Assembly: GCA_026770025.1 (NCBI GenBank)
Contig: JAMXDE010000005.1
Span: 1 to 64,000, forward strand
Source: Craspedostauros australis
Lineage: Eukaryota; Bacillariophyta; Bacillariophyceae; Mastogloiales; Achnanthaceae
Direction of reading: 5' to 3'
Length of the DNA stretch: 64,000 nt
Each line of letters opens with the position of its first letter. The stretch's first letter is position 1. Below, piece by piece: positions 34,608 through 47,300 of the stretch. The translations under genes and the position numbers were made by a program. The notes under the pieces were generated by a model. That model saw only the letters and a list, made by a program, of their open reading frames with translations, had not been told where the DNA came from and made no database searches.

Positions 34608-35993
34608 TCAAGCATTAACGGGAAATGTGTGTGCAACCAGCTTGCGAAGGTAGGTCAAGTCTTGTACTCGTACGTCAACTCCCTTTCCACCATCTCCATT
34701 CATTGCTGGAATGATGGTTTCCAAATGTCTCATCGAAACCAGCTTTGCCAAGGGTGTGCTATCCATGCTGATGTCCAACGGACTCGTTTCAGATTCTTGG
34801 AGTGCTTCCTGGATAAACTGATGATCGCCTGGCTTGATGTTGCAATCTTCGGGTGTCGCATTGTGGGCTTGTGCGTGGTACTCATACACCAGCTTGGCAA
34901 GGTCGCGACGGTTGATCCGAACTGGTCCGCCCATGTGGTAGATTCCAATGGCCTTTTCGCCGTTGTTTTCATTGCCATTGCCATTGCCATTCTCATTGCC
35001 ACTGCCATTGCTGTTGCCATCGTTCGCGCTGTTGCTGCCTCTGCTCCTCCCGCCAACCATCGTAGCCAACCGACGCAGGATGGCAACAACGTCAACAATC
35101 GAAATGACGTTGCGATGTTCATTTGTGAAGTAGGTTGTTGGCTGACCGAACCTTGATGCGATGAATTGCAGGAACGTGGCATGTGCAATGGCTGGTAGAA
35201 TTGGCGCAGCAGGTCCCAGGATGATGCTGCTTCGCAAGATTGTGACACCAGGCACATGGGACGATGGTTGCTCATATCGCCACATCAAATGCTTCTCCAT
35301 GCGTCGTTTCAGCTGACCGTACAGATTGATTGGTTTCGGATCATTGAGTGTCATCTGTGATGCTGTTGAAGATGCCGACGATGCCGACACCGAATGATTG
35401 GGATCCTTGTAAAAGTTTCCCTCACTTGATGACGACGATGATGTCAACGGCTTCATCGGCTTTCCATCAAAGACCTGATCGGTGGACAGCGCTATGATGT
35501 GAGTGCCGTCCTTCATGAGAGTGTCCAAGAAGTATGTGGGGACGTTGATGGCGGCTGCCTGTTCTGGATTGGATTGGCATGCGCGTGGGCTGGACATCGC
35601 AGCAGCATGTATGCACACCTCAAACCTCGCGGGTTGCTCCGTTTCCGTCTCCATTTCTGATCCTGCCGTCATCGTTCCTGGCTTTTTCCAGTCATCAATT
35701 GCAGCGGCGTCTGTGATGTCCAGCGACTGCACGATGACCTGCGGACATTTCGGCTGCGCGGCAGCCGAGAGCAACTCGTCAACGACCCCGCGAAATGCAT
35801 CCAAATTGGCAGCGCGTCCAATCAGTGCAGTTACGTGCATGGGTTGCGTCGTCGTTGCCTCGTCGGTACCATCGCCGTTGTCTACGATAGTGGCTGTCTC
35901 TGTTCCATCCAATGTGTGGATGGGATAAACAATCAAGGAGTGCAGCAGGTGCTGTCCCAAGTACCCCGACGCCCCCGTCAACAGGACTCTCAT
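34608..35993 (-). CDS. Extended short-chain dehydrogenase, RmlD / MAT2B-like NAD(P)-binding protein
   Basis: The single-exon frame gives 461 aa from the ATG at 35993; an upstream in-frame TTG was ignored. The Rossmann fold opens at once with TGASGYLG (GxxGxxG, Gly7/10/13). ALSTDQVFDG (about 169-177) and YGQLKRRMEK (Tyr225, Lys229) supply the Ser/Thr and YxxxK elements of the active site in the RmlD_sub_bind family. That family includes dTDP-4-dehydrorhamnose reductases and the regulatory beta subunit of methionine adenosyltransferase. Two inserts are unusual: a Ser-rich stretch (about 184-213) just before YxxxK and an Asn/Gly-rich stretch (SNGSGNENGNGNGNEN) near 320-350. No signal peptide or membrane segment is seen. 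Reductase versus MAT2B-type regulator cannot be settled from sequence alone. Confidence 0.87.
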   Translation of the reverse strand: MRVLLTGASGYLGQHLLHSLIVYPIHTLDGTETATIVDNGDGTDEATTTQPMHVTALIGRAANLDAFRGVVDELLSAAAQPKCPQVIVQSLDITDAAAIDDWKKPGTMTAGSEMETETEQPARFEVCIHAAAMSSPRACQSNPEQAAAINVPTYFLDTLMKDGTHIIALSTDQVFDGKPMKPLTSSSSSSEGNFYKDPNHSVSASSASSTASQMTLNDPKPINLYGQLKRRMEKHLMWRYEQPSSHVPGVTILRSSIILGPAAPILPAIAHATFLQFIASRFGQPTTYFTNEHRNVISIVDVVAILRRLATMVGGRSRGSNSANDGNSNGSGNENGNGNGNENNGEKAIGIYHMGGPVRINRRDLAKLVYEYHAQAHNATPEDCNIKPGDHQFIQEALQESETSPLDISMDSTPLAKLVSMRHLETIIPAMNGDGGKGVDVRVQDLTYLRKLVAHTFPVNA

Positions 35994-37287
35994 TGCCCTC
36001 CTGCTGCCTCTGCTGCACTGCAGTATCAAAATTCAGAGGAGAGTGCGATGCTGTGCTGATTGTATCGTGCACTCCGGAATGTTGCAGAGTCCCAGCGTTC
36101 TTTGAATGGAATAGCAATCCAATCACCAAGATCGTCGGCAGCGATGGATGGAAGGAAGCACACCCCAACCAAAGTCTTTCACGCCTGTTGCACGCTGGAG
36201 TTTCCAACAGAAAGTCGAGTTGGTGTGCACAGATGGTCGGGTGCGTTGCGTTGCACTGGAGAGCGCGTATTCTACTCCGCAGTATCGCTTTCTGATGCGC
36301 ACCCACCATGCGCACGAGTGAGAGCACAGGTTGATGTGGGATCTTCACGTGGATGTCAGAATGGTGGCTGGTGGATCTTTGCTGTGCTCCGTTGACGCAT
36401 GTGTTGTGTTGCTCTGGGCGAGGCACACAGGGCGCGAACATGACACGGAAGAAAGATGAGTTTCAGCGAACTTCTTTGTTTGTGATACTGTTTCGAATCA
36501 CGCTTGTGACGCAAGTACAGGACTCACCACATGTACTTCCATAGGCCTTCCGAAAACTCAACACAGGGGAAAGGATGATCATCGAAATCGGTGAATGGTT
36601 GTGTTTGGATTCTGCGGAGAAATATCGTTGGGCGTGATGTGTCGTTGGGAGTGATTTTGGTCTTCGGCATGCAAGTTTCTGGGCATGGAGAAACCTCGTC
36701 GGAGTGTTTCTCTGTGGCTGCGGAGTTTCGCAGAGCAACGCGACTCACTTGGGGCGTAACAGGAATGCGAGTGGCACAGCGATCCCGCGATCGGTATGCG
36801 GAATGACCCAGGCCCAACGAAGTGTGCGTTTGGTTGGAAAGTTATCAAAGACCTTCTTCGTGTTTGCTTGCGCAGCTTCCGCCTGCCGCAGTGCGTCTTC
36901 ATTCGCCGAGGTGGCGCGTTCTCCTCAAGGGAGAGAACATGGGCACAGCGAGAAAGGGTAACGAAGCAAAACGAAGTCATTGTGGGTCTGGCGTGGCAAG
37001 ACTGCGCAGTGGAGACCTATCGCGCCAGAAGAAGCGCAAGCCGATGATTTTGATACTTGTCACCACGAACGATGTCGAACACCATTTGCAACTGCAACAA
37101 CACCAGTTAAAAACTGCAGCAGTGCACACAAACGGTTACGGGCCTGCAACCGCCCACAAACAGCAACGCACAAACAGGGAGACCCGAAGACATCGTCTGC
37201 TTCAATCCCACACATCGATCACATAATCCAATCCCAACCGCAACATCAAACCAACCAACCAACCAATCCATTCATCGCACATCAATC
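35994..37287. other. Divergent intergenic region (shared promoter region)
   Basis: 1.3 kb lies between the start of the reductase (-) and the 171-aa protein gene (+), so both promoters should be here. Short frames on both strands show no motif. The 90 bases before 37288 are CA-rich (ACCAACCAACC), like the other 5' flanks in this window. Confidence 0.5.
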
Positions 37288-37803
37288 ATGTCCACTCCAT
37301 CCTCCACATCGACAAGAAGAAGCAGCAGCATCAGCAGCGGCAGCAGTGCTCAGAAGCGCGTGCACTTCGGTGACATTACCATCGTCACGTACCCCATGAT
37401 CCTCGGTGACAACCCTGCCGTCTCCGAGGGCGCGCCAATCCAGATGGACTGGGAGGCAGTCGACACCGTCACGCAATCCATGGAGCTGTACGAGTACATC
37501 CGCAACAACGACGGTGGCAGCAAGCGCCGCCGAGGCAAGAAGCTGCAAATGTCCACCGAGAAGCGCGGACGCATCGTCCTGCAAGCCGGGTACTCCCTGA
37601 CTGACATTGCCAACGCCGTCATGGAGGTCGAGGCCATCAAGAAGTCCCGCGCCGAGAGCCTGACCAAGGCCGACGGCTGGGAACGCCTCGGACTGCTCCT
37701 CAAGAACACGGGCAAGCTCCCGAAGGACATCATCAGCGGCGTCGTGTCAGCGGGAAGGAAGATCATGCCGAAGCAGAAGTCTTTCCGAGCCCGATCAGCG
37801 TAA
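37288..37803 (+). CDS. Small conserved-type protein with a VxFG...YPxxLGDNPxxSxGxP motif, function unknown
   Basis: 171 aa in a single exon, with the ATG at 37288. A Ser/Thr-rich start (1-22) is followed by KRVHFGDITIVTYPMILGDN and AVSEGAPIQMDWE (23-56), a motif I recall from many short proteins of unknown function in diatoms. A basic patch GGSKRRRGKK lies near 75-85, then a helical, charged region with a LTDIANAVMEVEAIKKSRAE-type segment, and a basic C-terminus ending RARSA. RVHF matches the RVxF docking consensus for protein phosphatase 1, but this is only a pattern match. No enzyme motif, signal peptide or membrane span is seen. The KRRRGKK cluster could be a nuclear localisation signal. 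Confidence 0.82.
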   Translation: MSTPSSTSTRRSSSISSGSSAQKRVHFGDITIVTYPMILGDNPAVSEGAPIQMDWEAVDTVTQSMELYEYIRNNDGGSKRRRGKKLQMSTEKRGRIVLQAGYSLTDIANAVMEVEAIKKSRAESLTKADGWERLGLLLKNTGKLPKDIISGVVSAGRKIMPKQKSFRARSA

Positions 37804-39317
37804 ACGCAGCGTCGAAGCCAGTCACCGACAGCGATAGCCACAGTGATAGCTTCAGTGACAGTGACAAGTGTGCACTACACACTTTCGTGTACATTCCATA
37901 CCAATGCAACGACAACCACAGCAACAGAAACAGCAACCAACAGCAAACAAGATCAATAGACAAATACGAGCGGGAGACTTGCGGGGACCAAGCCAGAAGG
38001 GCAACATCATCCGCAGCGCATGGGGAGGACAGATAGGGAATAGAATACCACATCTACGAGTAGAGAGAGAGAGAGGGAGGGAGGGAAACGAGAACACCAC
38101 TGGCGCGGATGCTCACCATGATAGACGAGCACCTGTACGCAACATCAACCACACAAGACAAGACGAGACCAATAGAGGAACAACTGCACATCACCATAGA
38201 GTACAATAACAATAGAATGCAATATAGTACAATAGAATACATCACAGTACATGTAAGGATAGTATTACACATGTAGCAGGCCACACTACTCGCAGTACAA
38301 GTACGAAGACAACCATCACGCTCGAACTAGTCGTCGTATGAGTACACATCAATGCTCCTAGACCCTATTCCTCCTTCTGCGGTGAGCACAAGTCCGCAGC
38401 TACCTGCCCACCTCTCCACGCCGACAGCCTCATCGCACAAGCACAACCGCAAGAACCGCCACGCCATCACATACACACATACTGGTTGCTTCATCGTCGT
38501 TCGGAGACAGCACAAACAAGCCTCCAACACAGTCAGACTTTTCGAGGGCCCAACTCCATTAACACCGCTGCGCGGCTGCGGAGAAAGTGAGCTTTGGGGA
38601 TGCCCCGAGCGACTTCTTGACTTTGGTTCTCTTTGTGCTTTCCGTGCGGTCTCTTTGTGATTTCCGACTGCAATGTCAAACGGCACCAGCGAATGAGAGA
38701 CGAGACGCTCGGACCTCGGCTTCGGTGACCATCTTGCTACGGCTCCGTTATCTCCTTGTCTCCTTGGGACGCATTCCCTCCTCACAAACTGAACCGATGT
38801 GCTGGTCAACAAAGTCAGCGGCAGCAACTGTGCGAGCACGCAGATGGACTTTCCGATGCCACCATACGACCTACTATACTCATAATACAAAGCAACACTA
38901 TACTGCCACAAAGGCTTGCATTCGTCTGATTCGCCTCCCGAGAGTGCGCTCTCTCCGTACCCTGCTCTCGTCCAATGGAGGAGCATTTACCACGCCATGT
39001 GGGGCAAACAGGGAGCGTGCCGATGATGCAACATCTACAGAGATCCTCTGTCGCAGAGTATTGCACGAGCAATGGCACACTTTCCCGGAACGGGACACTC
39101 GTACGTATGCCCGTTGGGTGTTGGCACAGTGTGACATGATGTACATATGGTATGTATTGTATTATATGTATTGCCAATACTTATCCCCCTTGACGATTCG
39201 TGGTAGCAATCAGATAGAACATGACACGATATGATGTACATGTGTTGTACATGCACCAAGCGAACTACATATACCACCCATGATGGGCCATGCCCGCCCG
39301 ATGCTGGGGGCTCGTCA
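37804..39317. other. Convergent intergenic region
   Basis: It lies between the 3' ends of the 171-aa gene and the SPX-MFS gene. Low-complexity AG-rich (GAGAGAGAGAGGGAGGGAGGG, about 38062-38083) and A/T-rich TACAATA motifs (38200-38255) occur. A 219-codon minus-strand frame (38986-38327) has no recognisable motif and is not called. Confidence 0.5.
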
Positions 39318-42300
39318 TCACTCAAGATGGTCGTAGTATTTCCTGACATAGTAGTAGGCGATCACCGTCAGCAGCAACAACGGAAGGAAGGTGACATTGA
39401 CGAAGTCCACAAAGATGTGAGCATCCAGAAACGCCGAGATCGTGATCATGGAGTCTGCCACAACGCGTCCCACTGTTCCCACTAAGGTGGCCATCAGACC
39501 GCAGTTCAGAAAGGTGACGTTCAACCGATTTGGCGTGACCTTGGACATCAACGAAGTATCCACGCTCTCCAAAACGATCGTACCCAGGAAGACCATGGAC
39601 ATGGCAGGAATGTACAGGAGGCTGCTGTACGGGAATTCCTGCTGATCGTTCAGCAGGACCTCGACCTTGCTGTGGGCGATCGACAGCCTTTCCGGGTTAT
39701 CCGATTCATCATCGATGTTCTCAATGATACCGACAGCGTCATACCATATGGCCGACTTGTTCAGGATGAATATCAAGCTACAAATCAGGAACAGCACGGA
39801 GTACTGTAGCGAGTGGACATCGAATCGAATTGAACGCAGGTAGTGACGCCACAGCCACCGACATGCCATGCCATGCATACCAAGAGATGCGGGACCATCG
39901 TGTGATATGATATTATGGTTGGGATGCAAAGAGAAGATTGGGTGAGGGGCAAATCATATATCGCAAATCGTAAGCGAGGAGCAAGATAGCCGGCGCCCAA
40001 CGCGTTGTGCACGTCGATGCTGCCTTCCATGGTTGTTTCTTACCTTCATGATCCTTCGTTCGGAGTATCTGACGGATCCATGGTGCGGCGATGTCGCCTT
40101 TTGCACCAAGAAGTCGGCTGGAAGGACCAGCGATCCCAAGCTCGCAATGAGCAACCCTGCCACGGAACCTGGCCAACCAAAGTACCGTAGACAGATCATG
40201 GAGCACGAGGATATCAGCACTTCATCCACCATCTCAATGTACCCGAATAGAAGCAGAGTCAGCGGAAGTGCCGGATTTTCTCGCAGCATCTGACAAGCAA
40301 ACTTGACGGATTCGAAGGCGGTCCTCATTTTCCCCTGCTTCGGCTTCTCACGGTTTTTCTTCGCCGTAGTTTGGCCCAACCACCCGAATGACGTTGTCTC
40401 TGATGGTGGTGTTGCGTTCTGAAACGAAATCAACTCATCAGCGCTATTTTCGTGCGCCAAGCCTAGTGCACCATAATCTGTGCGGTTGGTCGTCGAGTGC
40501 AAATGCCGGAAGAAGTCTGTCTGGCTGCTCTCATTAATCTGGCCAAAAGGGCCGCCGTCAGCCTTCCTGTTATCATCTCCATTCCCACCCCCTTGGACGA
40601 CGTTGTCGTCGACATCGTCCTCATAGTAGTAGTGCTTTTCTTCATCGTCGCCTTCGCCGTTAGGCCTCGATTCGGGCTGGATACCGAATGCGTCTTCGTC
40701 ATAGTTGATCACGCCAAACGAGGCGCATCCCTCCGTCTCCGTGAGTTCCGCGGACAACTCGGGCGCTCCTTTCCCGTTGATGCGTTCTGGTTCGCGGAAG
40801 CAAACGATGAGCAGCATCAACTGGACGAACCAAATCACAGACATCAGGAAACCAGGGCTTGTCACGTGATCGTAAATGATTCCACCCGCCGGTGAGAACG
40901 GGAGTTGGAAATCGACCTGGAGATCCCGTCCCGATGTCATGTCCAGGATCGCCGCCAGCAGCGGTCCCACGCTCATGCCGAGGGCGCCGGCCGCCACGAA
41001 CAGAGCGCTGGCACGGGTCATGGTGCTGAAGGAAACGCAGACCGATATCAGCTGCCTGTTGGCGACCTCGGCACTGCCGAAGCCGCACAAGACACGTCCC
41101 ACCAACGCCATCGGCATGCTGTGGTATGAAATGGCCAAGGAGTACAGCAGGTTCCCGACGAGGGGACACAGCGCCGAGAAGATCAGCACCGATCGGAATG
41201 AAGACACCGTGTACCAGTAGGAGTAGAGGAATGCCGCGAAGATGGCAGCGAAGGAGGACGCCCCGAGCAGCGTTGCGCCGAAGGCACCATCCGTGCCCAG
41301 CAAGATCGCGTAGTGGTTGGCAGTCGGAGCCACGACGTAGTAGTTCACGGTGTAAAGCAAGGTTGAGAGGAGGTTGATGACGAGTGACATGGAATCCACG
41401 CCACCCCACACCAAGTTACCTTCGGGTGGCGACACGCTTGGTTCTCTGGACACCACCTTGGCCGTTTCCAAGAACATCTCCTTCGTTAAGCACTCCATGG
41501 GTGCTTCTTGAGCGATGTTGAAGTAGGTTTGCGTTTGGTGCCAATCCTGAAGCTCGGCACGGGTGATGCTGATGATCGACGAAGGCTCCAGCACCAGCAT
41601 GCTCTCCAATGCCTTCAGCGCGTTGCCCTCGATCTTCCCCAAATTCTTCCCCGTCAAAATCATGGCCTTGCGTGAGAGGTAGGTGCGGAAGGGCTCGTCG
41701 TTGACGATGTGATCCGCATGCTTGCGTATCTTCTGAATGGAGGTCATGACGTAGTGAAATCGCAGGAGGGATGTCTTGTGTGTCGGGTGCAGCGACGACG
41801 ATGCGGAATGCAGAAGCCGCTGCGACCTCGACGGAGTCATCTCGGAGTATTGATCGTCCGTGTGCGATGCCTCGAGCCTGCGACTGTGCACCCTCTGTTG
41901 CTCCTCTAGCAGCGCGGTGTGCAACGACGTATACAGCGCCGAGATGGATTCGGAATTGGCCAGATGCTGCAAATGGACAGCATTGATCGCGTTGGCATGA
42001 TTGAATATCTGCCCCCTCTCGGCGGCCACTGCACTTGTTTGAGTCATCGTGATGGTTTCACTCCGTTCGCTGAGCAAATCGACTTCGCTGAAACCCACGG
42101 ACGCTTCCACGTCCGATGACGCACTTTCGAGGGCGGCGGGCAACGACCGGGGCCGCGGCAGTTGCAGGCGTCTCGAGCTATCGTGCCCAACCGACAAGGC
42201 GTCGGACCACAGCATGACGCGGACGATCATCTTTTCGTGCTTCTTGACAATCTTGCGCACTCCGATGGCATTGAGGCAGATGAATTGCAGCAGGTGCATC

Positions 42301-42905
42301 AATTCCACCCCCAGCGCGCAGCCAACGTCATTCCAGTCTGCTTCGGCGATGGCATCACCGACCGGAAGCGATGCGATCCCCAAATCTTTGATGATGGAGA
42401 GTCCGTTCGTGAAGACTTCTGACGGATTCGAGGACGGATTCGAGGACAAATTCGCATTCGCAGTCGCCTGCGGCGTTGGTGGCTGTGAAGGCGACGGCGA
42501 TGATGGCAACAGCGGAGTCTGCGACAACGAGCCTTCCGTTGGTGGTTGGGACCGATCTGGAAGGATAGAGGTGGAGGTGGAGGTAGAGATGTTTGTTGAC
42601 GTCATCTCACCGTCCCGTTTGATGCGCAGCATTGTGCCAATCGCCGTGGCCAGCTTGCCCTCCTCCTGCAGCACGAAGAGAGAGATCTTCTCAATCTCTC
42701 GTTGCAGCAACTGCTGGAATCGGTGCATGCATTGGCGCACAGCAGCATGCTTGTTGGAGGGATACACGAGAAGCGATGGGCGCTTGGCGTTGTGATGCAG
42801 CCTCTCCATGTCCTCCAGGATGGCCTTGAGCCCGCCATAGTTCAGGTACGCCTGTTCCCAACCTGGCCGTTGGACGTTGCGCAACGTTATGCCGTACGCA
42901 ACCAT
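39318..42905 (-). CDS. SPX-MFS transporter, likely vacuolar phosphate transporter (VPT/PHT5-like)
   Basis: Exons 42905-40044 and 39803-39318 join in phase 0 to 1115 aa. The intron (39804-40043) begins GTAAGA and ends CAG. The N-terminus is a classic SPX start (MVAYGITLRNVQRPGW, Tyr/Leu-rich helix to about 80). The SPX domain continues after a long acidic and Ser-rich insert and ends with KNLGKIEGNALKALE (about 418-432), the region that binds inositol pyrophosphates. From about 510 to the end is a major facilitator fold: LLYTVNYYVVAP, then GRVLCGFGSAEVANRQ and ALGMSVGPLLAAI; the second exon adds the last spans (LFLICSLIFIL, LPLLLLTVIAYYYV). SPX-MFS proteins in plants and algae load phosphate into vacuoles. 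A Glu/Asp-rich cytosolic loop lies near 740-790. It is divergent to the first large ATPase gene. Confidence 0.93.
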
Positions 42906-44359
42906 GTTGATGGACTTGCTGCCTCAGCTTGCTTGGCGTTTGGTGTTTAGCGTATGGTATGAGATGATGCGGTTGCGGTGTGCTTGTGGAGTGTCTCTCT
43001 CTTTCTCTCAGCTTGCCTCTCTGCCAGTCTCTCGTCCGAGAGCTGTATCAGCGCTGTGCACAAGAGGAATGCGAACGGGTGCACCAACGAGATGCACCAA
43101 TGCGATGCGAGTGAAGGCGATTCTGAAAAGATGCGAAAGCTGGGTGTCAGCCTTGGTGCAATTTCAGCAAGCGTGGATGACTCTGGTTGTGAGGTGATGG
43201 TGGGGAGAGGAGACGAGATACGCACTCGTATAATACAAGAGAGATGATGTGATGGGGGTGGTCGGAGGTTGGGTTCTCCGCTGGAGTTGCATCCACTCCA
43301 CTTCCGACAGTTGCACCAACTGCTCTGACGTTTTCCACGATCGTTCCAGAAGTGGAGACTGTCTCTCTGCTCTTTTTTATGAGCACAAACCGGTTCGCAC
43401 ATCATTTCTCTGTCGCTGTCGTGTTGGAAGCACAACTGCGCAAAACTTGCCTTCTCACTTTTTGATGAAGGGTTGCCAAGAGATGGGATGGCCACCGATG
43501 AATCGCCCAGATACCATCAACACCTGATTTTGATTGGTGTGGATGCATCAACGACATGCCTCCGACACATGATGGTTCGGTTTGGGTTCAATCATGAAGT
43601 GGTCGAGGCTATCGATTTAGTCCCTCCAAGACTGAGATAGGAAGGATACCTTCCGTTTGACCTGCGTTGTCCCGAAACCAAAAACATGCCGAAAAGCGCG
43701 AAGAGGTGTGGTGCGAATGCCATTTGCAGAAGATTTATGTCGCGATGACCGGCTCGACTCGCTTGACCAAATGCAATAGAATCTTGGGAGACATTCATCG
43801 CCTTGAAAAACCGCAAAATGACAGTCGTGAAGACCACAACCGCCAGACGCGCCATCTCGCACTGGTCTCCGCTTCGAAGACTTCGTGGATACCGCTCTCT
43901 CGAGCCAGGGGGATCCAGAGGCAGACTGGCAGAGAGAGGAGAACGGCACCGACAGAGAGGCTGCACATGGTCGTGCAAAGGTGACAAAGAATAACAGCAG
44001 CAGCAGCAGCAGCAACAGCAACGGCAGCAATCCGGAGCGACGCTACCTCGTGTCACGTTGCGTCCCTTTCTATAATACTTTGGAGAGATCGCGACACTGG
44101 ACTGTGCACACCATACATACGAGTACGAGTACTCATCCATAGTGGAGTTGCGAGCAGTTGCACACGATCCTGGTCATACTCTCTCCGAGCCGACTGAGAC
44201 ACACGCTGGTATTCTCGCTCAGCAGCGACACATCGGACTCCGCCGTCGCGCAATACGCAATCGCACGAGCGCGAATACAAGCTGACCAGCGCCACGCGCC
44301 GCTGAGTGCCATCCCCATCTTCCGCTGCTGCGGCCGCCCAACCAACCGCGACCGGCATC
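42906..44359. other. Divergent intergenic region between SPX-MFS and the first large ATPase
   Basis: 1.45 kb with no supported gene. It holds the promoter regions of both neighbours and an (AGC)n run at about 43994-44018. A 182-codon minus-strand frame (44140-43592) overlaps that CAG run and has no domain; it is not called. Confidence 0.5.
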
Positions 44360-47300
44360 ATGGCAGCAACGCCTGGTGTGGCCAGCGGCAGCGACGAAGA
44401 AGACATGGTGATGGAGATCGTGGAGGAAAGCGAGGAGTACTCGATCGAAGTCGAGGAAGTGGAGGACGAGGAAGATGCTGGTTACGGAACAACGCCATCG
44501 GACGAAGCCGCCATGGTATCGGAAGAAGAGTCCTACTACTCCATCGACGAAGAGAACGATGACGACGACGACGACGAGTACGAGGTTGAATCCTCATCAG
44601 CGGGCTCTTCAAGCTCCTCCTCGACCTCGGAGGATTGCAACAGCAGCATACCGGACGGTTCCAAGGAGGCCAAAAAGAGTGGCGTAGAAGGAAGCGGAGA
44701 AGGCACCACTGAAGGCACCAATGATGAAGACGACGACGACGATGAAGAGGAGGATGACGATGATGACGACGACGACAACGATGGCGCAAATGCAGCAGGT
44801 GCGTTTTTTCTCAACTTGACGGATTTCACGACGATGGATGACATCAGTTCGTTGGAGCCTGAAGATTACGGCGACGGTCAAGACGAAGCAGATGCTGATG
44901 ATGCCTACATCATCGAAGAGGTCATGTACGCCGATGAAAAAAACGCCGATGGCCAAAATGAAAATGACTACGACGAGGAGGAGGTCATCGAGATATCGCA
45001 AGACGTCGACCAATCTAAATGGAACCAGATGCACCAATCCGCGGATTGGACGTTCGACGATGCCGGCGATGAGTTCATGGAGGTGGAGGAGGTCGAGGGA
45101 TTCTTTGAAACCTATGAGGAACTCATGGATGAGGAGGAAGTCGTCGAAGATGAGGCAATGGCGGAAGAAGAGACGCAAACCTTCATCACCGCAAAGCAAA
45201 CACCCGACGATCACGGCCAAGCCGATGCTGAAGAGGAGGAGGATGACGACGACGACGAGGATGAAGATGAAGACGACGACGACGAGGATGATGATGAAGA
45301 CGATGACAGCGACGAGGAGGATGAAGATGAAGACGATGATGCCGACGATGAGAACGATGGCACCGGGAAACAAGCGAAGATGGCAGCTGCGGAGGCATCG
45401 GTCGATCAAGATTCATCGGGCGACGATGAGCCACAGCAACTGGAGGCCACAGTGAAGAAATCCACCACCAAATTGGACGAGTCCTCGCAGCCAACCACTG
45501 CTGCATCAACGGCCACGAACACCACTGCCACAGCCACCGTCGACACACCAAAGAAGTCCAAGTCGAAAAAGTCCAGCAAGAGCAAGCACAAGAGCGGCAA
45601 AACCAAGTCGTCCTCCAAGTCAAAGACCTCGTCCAAATCCAAGAAGGACAAATCTTCCAAGAAGGCAAAGAAGAAAGACAGCAGCATCAGCAAGAGCAAA
45701 AGCAAGAGTAAGAGCAAGTCCAAGAAGGACAAGTCGTCCAGCGGCAAGAAAGGGAAGGAGAAGGACAAGACCAAAGACAAAGACAAGGGCAAGGACAAGG
45801 AGAAGAGCAAGGACAAGACCAAAGATAAGTCCAAGAAGGAGTCCAAACCAATCTTCCACAAACGAAAGCGAAGGCGGCCCAAGTCTGGAAAGAAGCAAGC
45901 AGCAGATCCAACTCAATCTGCCGAGAAATCCCAGGATGGTGTTGCAGCTCCAACACGCAGCGCCGAAGTGTCGGGCGAGCCTGTCATCGCACAAAATATC
46001 ATCGCAACAGAACCAGCCGTGGATGACTTCAATGCCTCCACCATGATGGACTTCGACATGGACGACCAGCAGCCAGAAAAGAACACGTCGCTCTTCACGG
46101 GACGCTCCAAGGAGCTCAGTCAGCTGCGGCAATCGCTTAATCGCGTCTCTGCACCAGCCCCTTCCGCCAGCGAGGTCGTCTACATCTCCGGACCCGCAGG
46201 CGTCGGCAAAACGGTCCTCGTCGAGGAACTCTACAAACACGTGGAGCAGGATGTTCTCTTCTGCTACGGCTCGTTCGACGAGGCCAGAGGCAACAGCAAG
46301 GCCTTTTCGGGACTCGTCAACTGCTTGACGATGCTGGTGGAATGCCTGCTGGCAGATTTCGAGGTCGACGAGTGGAAGTCGCGCCTGCAACGCAGCCTGG
46401 GCAAAAGCGCCTCCCTGCTGGCGCGAGTCGTTCCCAATCTCGCTACGCTGCTTGGCACGGACACCAAGGTGGAACGGGTCATCCACGGCTTCGATATCAC
46501 GACGCAGCGCAGGTACGACAGACTGCGATTCGCCGTCCGCGCCTTCCTCGTCACCGTCTGCTCCCATGCGCCTGTCGTCATGGTGCTGGATGATATCCAC
46601 TTCGCCGGAGACGACTCTTTGAGGATGATCGAGACGTTCTTATCTACCAAGGCACTGAAGAACTGCATGCTCGTCTGCTGCCATCGAGCTGTGAAGAACA
46701 CGCATTCGTTGGCCGTCTTCAGGAACCGGCTGCGTGGCGTCCCATCCATGAAGATCATGCTGAAAAACATCGAGGAGGAAACAGCACGAAATCTCGTCGC
46801 CTTGCGGTTAAAGAACGCCTTGCAGCTGGATTCGGATGCAATTCCTGATCACAACCCACAATTGAATGCTCTGGCATCCAGCTTGTCCCAAAAGACCTCC
46901 GGCAACCCGCTTCTCTTGGTGCAGACAGTCGAGTACCTGGTCCAGAGAGGCGACGTGGTGACATGGAATCTATCCAACAAAGAGCTCTCATGCGACATGG
47001 ACGTCATCGACGACGGAAGTACCTTGCCGACCACAACCACGAAGGTCGTCGAGAATCGGCTGAGGGGGATTCCCAAGAAGTGTGCCCTGGTATTGAAATG
47101 CGCCGCGATGTTGGGCTTGTCGCAATTCGATCTCGGCACCCTCGTACACTTCACCAAACCCATGTTCGATATCACACGGAAGAAGGGAGATGCGGCCGTC
47201 ACGCTTTCGGAAGACGACCTGAAGAGCATCCTGCAGATCTGCGAGCGCCATCATTTCGTGAAGCGCTTGTCAGACACAGATTTTGCTTTCTCGCATGATG

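Noticed and set aside
38327..38986. 219-codon minus-strand frame
   Set aside because: No motif, no homology I can recall, and low-complexity surroundings; it lies between two convergent genes.
43592..44140. 182-codon minus-strand frame with a poly-Cys run
   Set aside because: The Cys run is an AGC microsatellite read on the other strand; no domain.
44609..46600. Minus-strand frames of 158-326 codons opposite the first giant ATPase
   Set aside because: They are shadows of GAC/GAG/AAG-rich coding sequence, giving Val/Leu/Ile- or Phe/Leu-rich text without meaning.
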